Source: Mucinivorans hirudinis
Lineage (GTDB): Bacteria > Bacteroidota > Bacteroidia > Bacteroidales > Rikenellaceae
Assembly: GCA_000723505.1 (NCBI GenBank)
Contig: HG934468.1
Location: forward strand, 372,001 to 436,000
Direction of reading: 5' to 3'
DNA: 64,000 nucleotides
The translations under genes and the position numbers were made by a program. The notes beneath the pieces are model-generated. The model was not told where the DNA came from. It did not search any database and saw only the letters and a list, made by a program, of their open reading frames with translations. Below are positions 54,532 to 63,580 of this stretch, piece by piece (the stretch's first letter is position 1; every line of letters starts with the position of its first letter).

Positions 54532-55398
54532 TTACTGTTTTTCGAGTGGGGGGATATATGGATAGGTTAATCCCTCTTTACTCACAGTTGATGTTCCCTT
54601 TTTTCGGTCTATAATAATGGTTCCCATAAATGTTTTTCCGCCATATTTTTCCGACAATTCTGATGGTGATTTATACATCAACTCTTGCATCTTGAGTATC
54701 TCTTTTCGCGAAACCTCCTTGTAATTATGTTTGTATGTGTAGATAGGTTTTTTCTCGGAATCTATGCTTTTTGCCAAGAAATGGAAAAATCTACGGTCGT
54801 CGTACACCTCCAACACTAAGCCCGGCAACCCATTAAACTTCCAATGACCAAGGCTGTATTCCAGTGCCGGCGCATACCAAACAGTAAAGCGATTACCTCT
54901 AAACTCAGTTGTTGCCGTTTTGCACTCGTAACCGAGAATTTTTTTTGTGCCCTCCTGCACTTGCCAATCCATTTTAGGTATCTCCTCGTAATATCTATAC
55001 GAAGTTTCACACACTTGGAAAATATATAACAAGATATTTTTCGCAGGATAATTCATCAAAATATCGAAATAGTTTGCATATTGGTCTCTACTCATCCAAC
55101 TCTTATTCTGGATTCTTTCGGCATCGGAGTGTAGCTGAACATAGGTTATTGAGTCTATTCTTTTTGCGTATAAACTATAAAACCGACTTGATTTCAGACC
55201 AATTTCCAAAGCAAACAAATCGTTTCGATAACTCTTTTTCACCGTGTCGTTCATATACTTGTAGTGGTAATTGACCGACAAGACAGAGTAATCAATAGTG
55301 GTCTGTTTATCGGGCATATGATACCTTTCGCCCACAATAAACTGGGCATTACCTGCTATCGTGCTCAGAATAAGCAGGAGTGTCAAAATGTGTTTCAT
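54532..55398 (-). CDS. GLPGLI family protein 2
   Basis: This 288-residue secreted protein has a signal peptide (about residues 1-18, cut after IAGNA) and the exact family motif in WKFNGLPGLVLEVYDDRRFF (about residues 194-213). YHYKYMNDTVKKSYRNDLFA near residue 46 is matched by YDYKYISDTTGKTYRDDKFC in the neighbour. It is the first of the four-gene run leading to the glycosyltransferase and exporter genes. The repeat-rich interval 55399-55810 separates it from precursor 2. Confidence 0.92.
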   Translation of the reverse strand: MKHILTLLLILSTIAGNAQFIVGERYHMPDKQTTIDYSVLSVNYHYKYMNDTVKKSYRNDLFALEIGLKSSRFYSLYAKRIDSITYVQLHSDAERIQNKSWMSRDQYANYFDILMNYPAKNILLYIFQVCETSYRYYEEIPKMDWQVQEGTKKILGYECKTATTEFRGNRFTVWYAPALEYSLGHWKFNGLPGLVLEVYDDRRFFHFLAKSIDSEKKPIYTYKHNYKEVSRKEILKMQELMYKSPSELSEKYGGKTFMGTIIIDRKKGTSTVSKEGLTYPYIPPLEKQ

Positions 55399-55810
55399 AT
55401 TAAGGAGGTGATTTATATATTTTGTATGTACTGGTGATGCGTTAATTTTTTATTCTTTTTTATAACTAATTAATATAGATGCACTTGCGGTCAATATTTG
55501 TTTTTTGATTTGAAAACAAAATCTCCACACTGTCATTGCGGGCTTGACCCGCAATCCCATCAACATACTAACATTTAGCAACTTATCACTGAGAAGATTG
55601 CAGCTTTCGCCGCAATGACAACTAAGGTGGTTTTTGCAAAATGATACAATGCTACTTTTTTCACACGAAACCCAGTAGAACCAAAATAATAGAACTTGTC
55701 ATCGCGGAATGTTTTATTTACCATCAAGAACACCCGTTCAGAGCTGTCATTGCAAATGTTATTGCAGTGACAGCTCAGGTAGTTAGTGACCAGTAACAAT
55801 CAAAATATTA
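55399..55810. repeat. Repeat-rich interval with REP-like palindromes and an ISL3 end
   Basis: No gene is convincing here. GTCATTGCGGGCTTGACCCG then CAATCC (about 55534-55559) and the inverted TTGCAGCTTTCGCCGCAATG then AC (about 55600-55620) form REP-like palindromes. A third, GTCATTGCAAATGTTATTGC then AGTGAC, is near 55748. Between them TCACACGAAACCCAGTAGAA (55661-55680) then CC matches the terminal repeat of the ISL3 copy at 62311. An open frame at 55575-55799 is built of these repeats and is rejected. Confidence 0.6.
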
Positions 55811-55993
55811 TTACCCGACGTAATCTCCAAGCATTTTATACTGGTTGCCTCCTTCTTTAGAATATCCACCTCCCGGAATTAGAGTATTAGCTGTGGTATT
55901 GTCTTGAATAGAAGCACCTCCTGGCGTTCCTGCCCAATAACAAGAGCAAGTACATAACCAAATACCTCCAGTGAGGCTATTCATCTCTTTATT
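55811..55993 (-). pseudogene. Precursor peptide 2, C-terminal part (split by nested insertions)
   Basis: The frame reads NKEMNSLTGG, then core IWLCTCSCYW and a Gly/Asn/Thr-rich rest, ending GDYVG (stop 55811-55813). It has no start of its own: an in-frame stop lies upstream in IS sequence. Joined to the leader at 59689-59733 it yields a 75-residue precursor like the intact 74-residue one at 61143. The core has Cys at 29, 31 and 33 of the joined peptide. The TA dinucleotide at the joint is duplicated at 55993-55994 and 59688-59689. Confidence 0.85.
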
Positions 55994-57074
55994 AAGTACC
56001 TCATCAAAATAAGTTTTCTTGAGTTCAACTTATAAATGCAACTGATGGCGGTAAGGAGTACTGTTAAGAAGCAAGCATATTTTTTCAGAGAGGGGGGATA
56101 AGGGAAACCTCATCGCCCGCCTCCGCTGAATGGATAAAAATTTGTATCTTGCAGCCTCCTCCGTCCAAAAAATCAGTTGCAGATGAGCAAACAATTAACC
56201 GTAGAGCAAAGATACACAATTTTTGCAATGCAGCAAAAGTCGTATCCACAAAAAGAGATAGCCGAAACTATCGGGGTTTCAAAAAGTACTATCAGCCGAG
56301 AACTAAGACGAAACTGTGATAAACGCAGTGGTAAATATGTAATGGATTTGGCTCAACGAAAAGCTGATGAGCGAAAAAAAAGCAAACGGCATAAACAGAC
56401 CTTTACTCTCAAAATGCAAAAAAGAGTTAAAAGGATGTTAAAGATAGGGTTTAGCCCCGAACAAATTACAGGTAGATGCAGACTGTTGGGTAAAGAAATG
56501 GTCTCGCACGAAACCATTTACAAATGGATTTGGGCGGATAAACTAAGTGGTGGGGAACTCTACAAACTACTACGAAGGCAAGGACGAAAATATGCAAAAC
56601 GAGGCTCAAAGAATGCTGGGCGTGGGTTTATTCCAAACAGGATAGATATAGACCAGCGACCAGCAGTTGTTGAGCTTAAAGAACGATTCGGGGATTTAGA
56701 AATTGATACCATTATCGGTAAGAACCACAAAGGAGCGATTCTTACCATAAATGACAGAGCAACAAGTAGAGTTTGGATTCGTAAGCTGTCGGGGAAAGAA
56801 GCCACCCCATTAGCCGAAAAAACCACATCTGCATTGAAAAAAGTCAAAGAACTTATACACACTATGACGGCTGACAATGGAAAAGAATTTGCTAAACACG
56901 AGGAAATTGCACAAAAATTAGAATTAAATTTCTATTTTTGTAAACCTTACCATTCGTGGGAACGTGGTGCCAATGAGAATACTAATGGACTTATCAGGCA
57001 ATATATCCCAAAGGGTACGGATTTTAGTGAGATAACCGACAAGCAGATTAAATGGATTGAAAACAAACTAAATA

Positions 57075-58525
57075 GTCGCCCCTTAAAAGCCATTCAACAC
57101 GCTGATTTATTGTAAATTAATAGTAATTATTTTTGGATTAGTCTGCAATTTTTCGTATCTTTGTGTTATAAACCTTGCAAAATTGAGCTATGTTACCACG
57201 CCCCAAAGATACTCTGCAAAGCAGCCTTTTCTTCGACCTTAGAAGCACCTTAAACCACCGCCACCCGCTCTTCCAACTCGCCAACAAAATCGACTGGGCG
57301 ATGTTTGAGCGAGAGTTTTCGCCACTCTACTCACCGGATAAAGGAGTCGAAGCAAAGCCAATACGACTGATGGTTGGATTGCTGATACTAAAACATATAC
57401 GCAATGTTTCGGACGAAAGTGTTGTAGAGCAGTGGAGCGAAAATGTATATTATCAATACTTCTGTGGAGGTACTGAATTTGTCGCGGCACAACCTATTGA
57501 TGCGAGTAGTTTAGTGCATTTTCGCCACAGAATTGGCGAGGCTGGGTTTGAGTTGATTTTGGCAGAGAGTATCCGCGTGAATGATGATGTAGATTTCGAC
57601 AAGCCGCAAGTTGTTTTTGTAGACACGACTGTACAAGAGAAGAACATAACATATCCCACTGATGCTAAGTTACATAAGAAGATAGTTGAGAATTGCAGAG
57701 GTATAGCTGCAAAATCGGGTGTTACCCTTCGTCAGAGTTATGCTCGGGTTGTCAAGGCGTTGAATAGAGATATCCGTTTTAATAAAAAGCAGAGCAAGGC
57801 AGCTCGCCGTAAGCTCAAGTGCATAGCAGGGCGATTGGTCAGGGAGTTAGATAGAGAGTTGCCTTTGGAATCATTACACAGAGAGCAGATAGATTTGTAT
57901 AAGAGAGTTTTATCTCAGACTAAAGATAGTAAGAACAAGGTATATTCATTGCACGAGCCTAGTGTTTGTTGCATCTCTAAGGGTAAGGAGCACGAGAAAT
58001 GGGAGTTTGGGAACAAGGTTTCTGTGGCGTACAATGAAGATGGATTGATAGTTGGGGCGTTGTCGTTTCGTAATGAGTATGATGGGCACACACTTTTGCC
58101 TGCTATTGAGCAGGTTGTACGATTGAATCATCGCCCTATAAAGATTGTTCCGTGCGACAGGGGTTACAAGGGTGTTTCACAGGTTTTGGGTATTCCTGTT
58201 TTGATACCGAGCAATGGTAAGGGCTGTAAGAGTGAGTATGAGCGAAAGAAGCTGAAGAAGTTGTTCGCGCAAAGAGCAGGTATAGAACCAATTAATGGGC
58301 ACTTAAAGAGTGACCACCGGATGGGTCGTAACTTTTACAAAGGTATATTTGGTGATAATATCAATTCTATGCTCGCCGCCGCCGCATTCAACTTCAAAAG
58401 AGCTATGAATGTTCTTTTGGACTATATTTTGCGATGGATATCACAGCTATTTGAACAAAATATCTCCATAAAACCCCAAAACTAAAAGAACCCTGAAAAC
58501 GAAAATGCCCCTTTTAAGGCACGAC
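57075..58525 (+). mobile_element. IS5-like element 2 (complete)
   Basis: The ends GTCGCCCCTTAAAA and TTTTAAGGCACGAC are inverted repeats of the GTCG-CCTTAA type seen in element 1. TAAATA is duplicated at 57069-57074 and 58526-58531. It is 1451 bp long and is the innermost of three nested insertions. Confidence 0.92.
57190..58485 (+). CDS. IS5-like transposase (element 2)
   Basis: This 431-residue protein has YYQYFCGGTEFVAAQPIDAS then SLVHFRHRIGEAGF in its N-terminal region and FVDTTVQEKNITYPTDAKLH with the first catalytic Asp. IVPCDRGYKGVSQVLGIPVL gives the second Asp, and RAGIEPINGHLKSDHRMGRN the Glu. It shares layout and many motifs with the 43836 gene but is clearly a different member of the family. 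It is intact and is the youngest insertion at this locus. Confidence 0.93.
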   Translation: MLPRPKDTLQSSLFFDLRSTLNHRHPLFQLANKIDWAMFEREFSPLYSPDKGVEAKPIRLMVGLLILKHIRNVSDESVVEQWSENVYYQYFCGGTEFVAAQPIDASSLVHFRHRIGEAGFELILAESIRVNDDVDFDKPQVVFVDTTVQEKNITYPTDAKLHKKIVENCRGIAAKSGVTLRQSYARVVKALNRDIRFNKKQSKAARRKLKCIAGRLVRELDRELPLESLHREQIDLYKRVLSQTKDSKNKVYSLHEPSVCCISKGKEHEKWEFGNKVSVAYNEDGLIVGALSFRNEYDGHTLLPAIEQVVRLNHRPIKIVPCDRGYKGVSQVLGIPVLIPSNGKGCKSEYERKKLKKLFAQRAGIEPINGHLKSDHRMGRNFYKGIFGDNINSMLAAAAFNFKRAMNVLLDYILRWISQLFEQNISIKPQN

Positions 58526-58622
58526 TAAATAATAGACCTCGTAAAAGACTCGGATACCTCACGCCAAAGGAAAAATTTAAACAAATTATTAACCAGAATT
58601 CAGTTGCATTTCCAGGTTGAAT

Positions 58623-59641
58623 TCAGCTTTTATTAAAATGGCTAAACTTGATCTCCGTTTGCTTACCCAGTGCTGCCAGCCACCTGTTAGCGGCATAGAA
58701 GAGTTTGTCTTTTTCCACGTAGTCCTGTGGATCCAGCCATTCCTTTTTGAGTTTTCTCCATACCGTTTCCGCAATATTCAAATGTGGAGAATATGGAGGA
58801 AGATAAGTAATGAAGAGCCCATGCTTCTCCCAAAAAGGTATTCTTTCTCTTATGCTACGGGATTTATGCACACTAGCATTATCCAAAATAAGTACGGTCT
58901 TCTTTTTTATATTGAAAGAAAGATTTTCGAGGAAATTAATGACTACATCAGCATTGATGCACTCCTCTGTCATCATACCCATATATTCACTTAGTCTGTT
59001 GACAAATCCCAATATATTGATCTTGTATGCCTTCTCAACAGGGATATGTATATCTTCCCCCGGGAATTGCCAGCCGTAGGGAACATATCCTTGGGAACAG
59101 ACATGGGACTCATCTCCGTAGTAGATATCAATTTCTCCGGATTGACTCAAAAGTTCAAGTTTCGAGATAACCTCAACCTGATGTTGATAATACTCTTTGT
59201 CAGGTTTACCTTTGGGACGGGTTCTTATCCTCTTATATCTTCCGTGAGCACTTTTAAAAAACGATTCAGAGTGCTATCACTGATGGATTTGCCACGACTG
59301 GCTTCCCATTCAGCTTTGGCTACCTGTACACGTTGCCGATGTGCCTTTACGGCTTCCAATAAACTTTCCTTATCCTCTGAGTCCAGAATAGGTTTACGCC
59401 CTTGCCCCGGCTTATTACGGAGGCTTGAGATGCCTTCGGATTTGAAACGTTTAACCCAATGGTTCACACTGACATGGCTCATATCTGTTATTAAGCCCAC
59501 GTCTTTAGAGGTGCGACCGTCTGCTTTGAGCAAGATGACGTGGCAACGTGTACGAAAGCAATGGCTCCCGCCTTCCCGAAAGCCCTGCTCTAAGACAAGG
59601 CGCTCTTGCGTGGATAGTTGTGGTGTATTTACTCGGCCCAT
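58623..59641 (-). pseudogene. IS630 transposase of element B, two frames and truncated
   Basis: The first part (59225-59641) has HTH motifs (SHVSVNHWVKRFKSEGISSL, RNKPGQGRKP). It ends TEDIRG, and the shifted frame continues YKRIRTRPKGKPDKEYYQHQ. The second part (58623-59150) has IYYGDESHV, VLILDNASVHKS and PPYSPHLNIAETVWRKLKKE, the three catalytic positions. The last codons come from the IS30 end, so the natural C-terminus is lost. The frameshift may be the programmed kind used by this family. Confidence 0.82.
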
Positions 59642-59688
59642 AGGCGCAAAGATACAAAATAATATAAAATAATTTAGAGAACATACTT

Positions 59689-59733
59689 AGTGAGATTACT
59701 TTTTTCGATTTGATTTAATTTTAGCTTTTTCAT
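59689..59733 (-). pseudogene. Precursor peptide 2, leader part
   Basis: The ATG at 59733 begins MKKLKLNQIEKSNLT, identical in its first 15 residues to the leader of the precursor at 61143. The frame then runs into IS630 sequence (KYVL, stop). The continuation NKEMNSLTGG lies 3.7 kb away at 55993. The upstream DNA (59734-59911) is a near copy of that upstream of precursor 1. Confidence 0.85.
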
Positions 59734-59911
59734 AGCGATTAAATAATTAAATTGTAAAACGTTTTTTGCTAAGCCTGCGGTGTCTTACACCCTGCCGCGG
59801 CTACCTCTCTAATCATAGTTAAGGATTTTTGCACTATCTTTGTCTGCCATTTTATAGTATTGGTTTAACATTGACCTCGTTACACATTCCCGAGGAGAGA
59901 GATTGACCGAT
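59734..59911 (-). repeat. Duplicated precursor upstream region, copy 1
   Basis: This stretch is nearly identical to 61368-61541: both run from the precursor ATG through GCGATTAAATAATTAAATTG, a GGTGTCTTACACC hairpin and CATTGACCTCGTTACACATT to GATTGACCGAT. It probably holds the promoter and leader for the precursor genes. I could not fix a -7 box on the minus strand. Confidence 0.75.
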
Positions 59912-59943
59912 ATTTATTACGTAAAGAAGAAGGCAAAACGTAA

Positions 59944-61062
59944 TTACTTTTTGAGTTTACCAATAATAACAACATTGTTATCATCCTCCTTGACATTGTC
60001 GAGGATGTAATCAATACGCTCGCGTGCTTTGCCCGTAGCTTTTTCGCGCAGTGGTTCTAAACGCTCAAAAAGAAGTGCGGGTTCGATACTCTGTGCGTAA
60101 TACCCGCCACTGAAATAGTCAATAGGCAACTGATACCCTCCGAGGAAATCGTTACGTAATCGACACCACGCACCTCGCAGAGTCTCTTTATCCACAAAGA
60201 TTGTAGACCACTTAGGTTTAGTATTTACGGTTGCCAAAAACATATTCGGTAACTCGAAATAGAAATGATAAATCTTTTTCGCACCGTTGTCGATATTAAA
60301 AATAGGTTTTAGTTTATTACCACCTTCATAATAGTAGAGGGTGTCCGCAACTTTGCCCATATCAAAAACTGAAAAAGCAAAATTTGAGTTATTAGCCGTC
60401 TTTGTCACCTCATTACTGTAATCAGAATATGCGCCAAGATGGTTTGATTTTACACCACTTATCATACTCCCTTCCAAATCTTGCTCCCAAGCTACATAGT
60501 CGCATTCGCCATCAAAAGGCAAAACAGCAATACGCAATCTGTTGTTATCGGTATCTACGCTAAATACACCCTTAGGTGCATTGCTTGCTAAAGGGATATT
60601 TTCACCTCGCCATTTGCCCGACAAATCATAAACCAAAATCTCCTGTTTTTGCCCTACACTCAAACCACCTAACATATATATATTACTTGATTTTTCATCT
60701 ATTTGAGCATAGTATATAGAAACATAATACTCTCCGGGTCCTCTACCGCGATAGCCTACATTTCCGATAAACTTGCCTGTTTTTCGTTCGAAAAGTTTCA
60801 TTTCTACTATGCCAGTTAGTATGTAATTATCTGATAAATAAACAGGTGCAGGTTGTGCAAGAGCACCCTTACTCGTTTCAAGACGCACAATTTCAATGTC
60901 TTCTACAAAATCGGAGATGTTAATATCCACCGTATCCTTGACTTCATAAGGCTTCACAGTTATCAAATCGCCGCTTCGCGTGCCGATAACCGAAAGTTTT
61001 TTCTGTTCGCTACCGCAAGACACAAGAAACAGGGTAATAAATAGGTATAATGTCGGCTTCAT
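59944..61062 (-). CDS. 6-bladed beta-propeller lipoprotein 2
   Basis: This 372-residue lipoprotein has signal peptide LYLFITLFLVSCGSEQ, so Cys16 would be lipidated. Propeller-family segments are ISDFVEDIEIVRLETSKGAL, NVGYRGRGPGEYYVSIYYAQ and NMFLATVNTKPKWSTIFVDK. Its last 50 residues nearly match those of the 52353 gene. The gene lies between the two precursor genes, so precursor plus propeller looks like a duplicated unit. The role in peptide export or immunity is unknown. Confidence 0.87.
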   Translation of the reverse strand: MKPTLYLFITLFLVSCGSEQKKLSVIGTRSGDLITVKPYEVKDTVDINISDFVEDIEIVRLETSKGALAQPAPVYLSDNYILTGIVEMKLFERKTGKFIGNVGYRGRGPGEYYVSIYYAQIDEKSSNIYMLGGLSVGQKQEILVYDLSGKWRGENIPLASNAPKGVFSVDTDNNRLRIAVLPFDGECDYVAWEQDLEGSMISGVKSNHLGAYSDYSNEVTKTANNSNFAFSVFDMGKVADTLYYYEGGNKLKPIFNIDNGAKKIYHFYFELPNMFLATVNTKPKWSTIFVDKETLRGAWCRLRNDFLGGYQLPIDYFSGGYYAQSIEPALLFERLEPLREKATGKARERIDYILDNVKEDDNNVVIIGKLKK

Positions 61063-61142
61063 AAGAATAAATTTAATATAATGCTGAATTCAAATTACCT
61101 TTGCGAAGATAAAACCTTCGCAAAGGTATAATAAACAGAAAT

Positions 61143-61367
61143 TTATGGCTTTACTACAACTTCTGATATATATGCACCATAAATGTATCCTTCAGTAGAA
61201 TATTTATTGTCATTATAATTATACTGTCCATTTGTTACATAGAAATTCCAATCCGTTTCATTGTTTTTCCAACACGAGCAACCACAACTATTACCTCCAG
61301 TGAGGCTATTCATCTCTTTATTAGTGAGATTACTTTTTTCGATTTGATTTAATTTTAGCTTTTTCAT
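61143..61367 (-). CDS. RiPP precursor peptide 1 (GG-Bacteroidales, TIGR04149-like)
   Basis: This 74-residue peptide has the leader MKKLKLNQIEKSNLTNKEMN then SLTGG, a double-glycine cleavage site after residue 25. The core begins NSCGCSCWKN with Cys28, Cys30 and Cys32 and continues Tyr/Asn-rich to the end EVVVKP. Leaders of this type are recognised by a radical SAM maturase and cut by a C39 transporter, which is encoded downstream. It is intact and has the conserved upstream region shared with precursor 2. The modification is unknown; the CxCxC cluster is the likely site. Confidence 0.9.
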   Translation of the reverse strand: MKKLKLNQIEKSNLTNKEMNSLTGGNSCGCSCWKNNETDWNFYVTNGQYNYNDNKYSTEGYIYGAYISEVVVKP

Positions 61368-61541
61368 AGCGATTAAATAATTAAATTGTAAAACGTTTTT
61401 GTTAAGCCTGCGGTGTCTTACACCCTGCCACGACTACCTCTCTAATACAAGTTAAGGATTTTTATGCTATCTTTGTCTGCCGTTTCATAGTTTTGGTTTA
61501 ACATTGACCTCGTTACACATTCCCGAGGAGAGATTGACCGA
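61368..61541 (-). repeat. Duplicated precursor upstream region, copy 2
   Basis: This is the partner of 59734-59911, with small changes. It includes the hairpin GGTGTCTTACACC and the same order of blocks. After it, 61542-61633 has no gene and contains a GC-rich stretch with GCGATACGCCGCAGTACG-type repeats. Confidence 0.75.
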
Positions 61542-61633
61542 TTCGTGTGAGACGGCTTTTTTATGCCGTACACCGCGATACGCCGCAGTACGTTGCCGGC
61601 AAAACAGAACTGCGGCTATACGCTCAATGGTCT

Positions 61634-62302
61634 CTATTGATACAATTTACAAATAGTCTTGCGTCCCATAACCTGCTCGTAAGTAAATGGAGAGGGGCAC
61701 AGCCACTGGTACAGACACTGTGAGCATACATCGTTATCGCGTACGCGCCTCCATAAATGATTCCGCTCCATCTCACAAAAAATAGCTTCGCCTAACGGTC
61801 TCTCAATACTGCCAACAGCCTCTGACCACAAGTCGGAATAAATACCACCATCTGCCGTAATTGTTAATATTCCGAAATAATTAACATTGACCGCAATATG
61901 TGCAAAGACCTCTCTCTTAGACAATTTACAATCTCTTATATCCTCCAAATCCAACAAAACATTATCGACAAAAAATTGGTCGTTGTCATCATAGATAGGC
62001 TCAAATACACACCTTCCCTCCGCAAGTTCTTGCGCAAACTTATCCATAACGGCGAATTCCGCCTCGCTACGAACTATCAGTCGGAAACGGTGCAATTTAT
62101 TCACAACCTTTTCAACATCCTCAGCCTTAGTGATAACAGATATATTAGCATCCTTGAAGCAGTTCAAACTTTCCATAATAGCAACATCCTTAAATAGAAC
62201 GTGATAAAACACTTTGTCTCCCAAATTGAGATTATTCACCACCGAACCAATCTCTTCAATATACGCTCGGTCAAGGTCTGTTCCTAAAACAATATTAACC
62301 CT
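61634..62302 (-). pseudogene. Pseudo-rSAM protein, C-terminal part (split by ISL3)
   Basis: The frame reads RVNIVLGTDLDRAYIEEIGS... to a Cys-rich end: NDVCSQCLYQWLCPSPFTYE then QVMGRKTICKLYQ. This matches the C-terminal SPASM-like region of TIGR04150-type pseudo-rSAM proteins of GG-Bacteroidales systems. They work with a radical SAM maturase but lack its iron-sulfur site. An ATG at 62308 is made only by the insertion. Joining to the part at 63573-64000 gives YYVKRVNIVL without loss of frame. Confidence 0.8.
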
Positions 62303-62310
62303 TTTCACAT

Positions 62311-63572
62311 GGTTCTACAGGATTTCGTGTGAGAATAGTTATCTTTGCCGAATGACAGCAACCGAAGTATTGAGTAAATTATTATTGCCTAGGAGTAGTG
62401 ATTGGTCTATAGGCAGTGTAGACATCGACGAGCAAAACGAGGAAGTTCGTATTGAGCTTGTCTATAACAATGAAGTGGTAATTATTGATGGTATAAGTTA
62501 TCCTATCTATGACTATCGTTCAGTTCGAGAGTGGCGACACTTGGATTTGTGGCAATATAAGAGTTACCTTGTTGCCCGTATTCCGCGTTATATTGTTGGA
62601 AACAAGGTAGTAAGCTTGGGCGTACCGTGGTCAGCGCCATTGGAACGTATGACCACTTTGCTCGAAAAAAAACGATAGAGACTTTGCAAGTAACCAAGAG
62701 TCAGAGTGGTACGGCAAGGTTATTGCGTATAAGTTTTGACCAAGTACATCGCGTGATGCACCGAGCAGTAGAGCGCGGTATGGCATTGCGAGATAGTGAT
62801 GAGCTATATAAATATGTTAGCATTGACGAGAAAGCTATAAGTCGTGGTCACGAGTACGCATCAATTTTATCGGATGAGTTGAGCGGAATTGTGATAGAGG
62901 TTAGTAAAGGCAGGACAAAGGAAAGTGTTGATAATTTGTGTATTAAAGGTTTATCTGAGGAGCAGCGAGGGGCAGTAGAGCGAATATGCACCGATATGTG
63001 GGATCCTTATATTTACGCAGCAAAGGAGTATTTTGGGCAAGCATTGCACTGCCACGATAATTTTCATTTGGTCGGTTATTTGAATAAGGCTGTTGATAAG
63101 GTACGTCGCCGAGAGGTTAAGTTACACGAAGATTTGAAACGAACTAAGTATTTGTGGCTCAAGGACACAAATAATTTTACAGATAAGCAGTATGCGACTT
63201 TCGAGGCTATACGGGGAGCAAATTACGAGGTATCTCGGGCTTGGCAAGTGAAGGAGAATTTTAGAGATATTCAGTTTCGGCAAGAAAACTATCAAAGTGC
63301 ATTATCAATATATATGTTTTGGAAACAGAACGCATTAAGGGTAAATATACCTGAGATAACCCAAGTAGTAGAAATGTTTGACAGGCATAAAAAAGGAATT
63401 GTAAATGCGATACTAACTGGCGCAAGTAATGCAAGGGCAGAGAGGTTAAACAGCTCTATCGAAGAGATAAAAAGAATCGGCAGAGGATACCGTAAATTTG
63501 AAAACTTCAGAATCGCAATACTATTCTTCAATGCAAACCTCAAACTTTACCCACACGAAAACCAGTAGAACC
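62311..63572 (+). mobile_element. ISL3-family element (complete ends)
   Basis: The ends GGTTCTACAGGATTTCGTGT (left) and, on the complement of the right end, GGTTCTACTGGTTTTCGTGT are inverted repeats. TTTCACAT is duplicated at 62303-62310 and 63573-63580, an 8-bp duplication as usual for ISL3. It is 1262 bp long and breaks the pseudo-rSAM gene. Relics of the same kind of end are at 36796 and 55661. Confidence 0.93.
62352..63568 (+). CDS. ISL3 transposase, two frames joined at an A8 slip site
   Basis: The first frame starts at 62352 (MTATEVLSKLLLPRSSDWSI) and stops at 62678, just after an A8 run (62665-62672). The -1 frame goes on as KTIETLQVTKSQSGTARLLR to 63568. Catalytic-domain pieces are YVSIDEKAISRGHEYASILS, ICTDMWDPYIYAAKEYFGQA and SNARAERLNSSIEEIKRIGR. 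A slip at A AAA AAA would yield one full protein of about 405 residues. Programmed frameshifting or a recent inactivating insertion are both possible. Confidence 0.85.
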
Positions 63573-63580
63573 TTTCACAT

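Larger units (their letters stand above)
56177..58620 (+). pseudogene. IS30 transposase split by an IS5-like element
   Basis: The first part (56177-57074) has the HTH LTVEQRYTIFAMQQKSYPQK and VSKSTISRELRRN, then the DDE core: LEIDTIIGKNHKGAILTIND, TADNGKEFAKHEEIA and the Glu region HSWERGANENTNGLIRQYIP. The frame breaks at KLN. It resumes at 58532 as NRPRKRLGYLTPKEKFKQII and ends at 58620. Removing the IS5-like element and one copy of TAAATA restores the frame exactly, KLNNRPRKR. The gene was intact before that insertion. Confidence 0.9.
56020..58625 (+). mobile_element. IS30-family element, interrupted
   Basis: The left end TGAGTTCAAC...AATGCAACTGA is matched at the right end by the complement of TCAGTTGCATTTCCAGGTTG then AATTCA. 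It contains one transposase gene split by the IS5-like element. Its right end supplies the stop codon of the IS630 gene, proving it went into that gene's 3' end. The target duplication could not be fixed. Confidence 0.78.
55995..59687 (-). mobile_element. IS630-family element B with nested IS30 and IS5-like insertions
   Basis: A 3693-bp composite lies between duplicated TA dinucleotides, with ends AGTACCTC (left) and, on the other strand, AGTATGTT (right). The IS630 transposase gene is at 58623-59641. An IS30 element (about 56020-58625) is inserted at its 3' end, and an IS5-like element (57075-58525) is inserted in the IS30. The order of events is IS630, IS30, IS5-like. The host gene is the RiPP precursor. 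Confidence 0.88.

Noticed and set aside
55575-55799. 74-residue minus-strand open frame
   Set aside because: It is built from REP-like palindromes and an ISL3 terminal repeat. The peptide GSTGFRV it shares with the 63540 frame is only the translated repeat.
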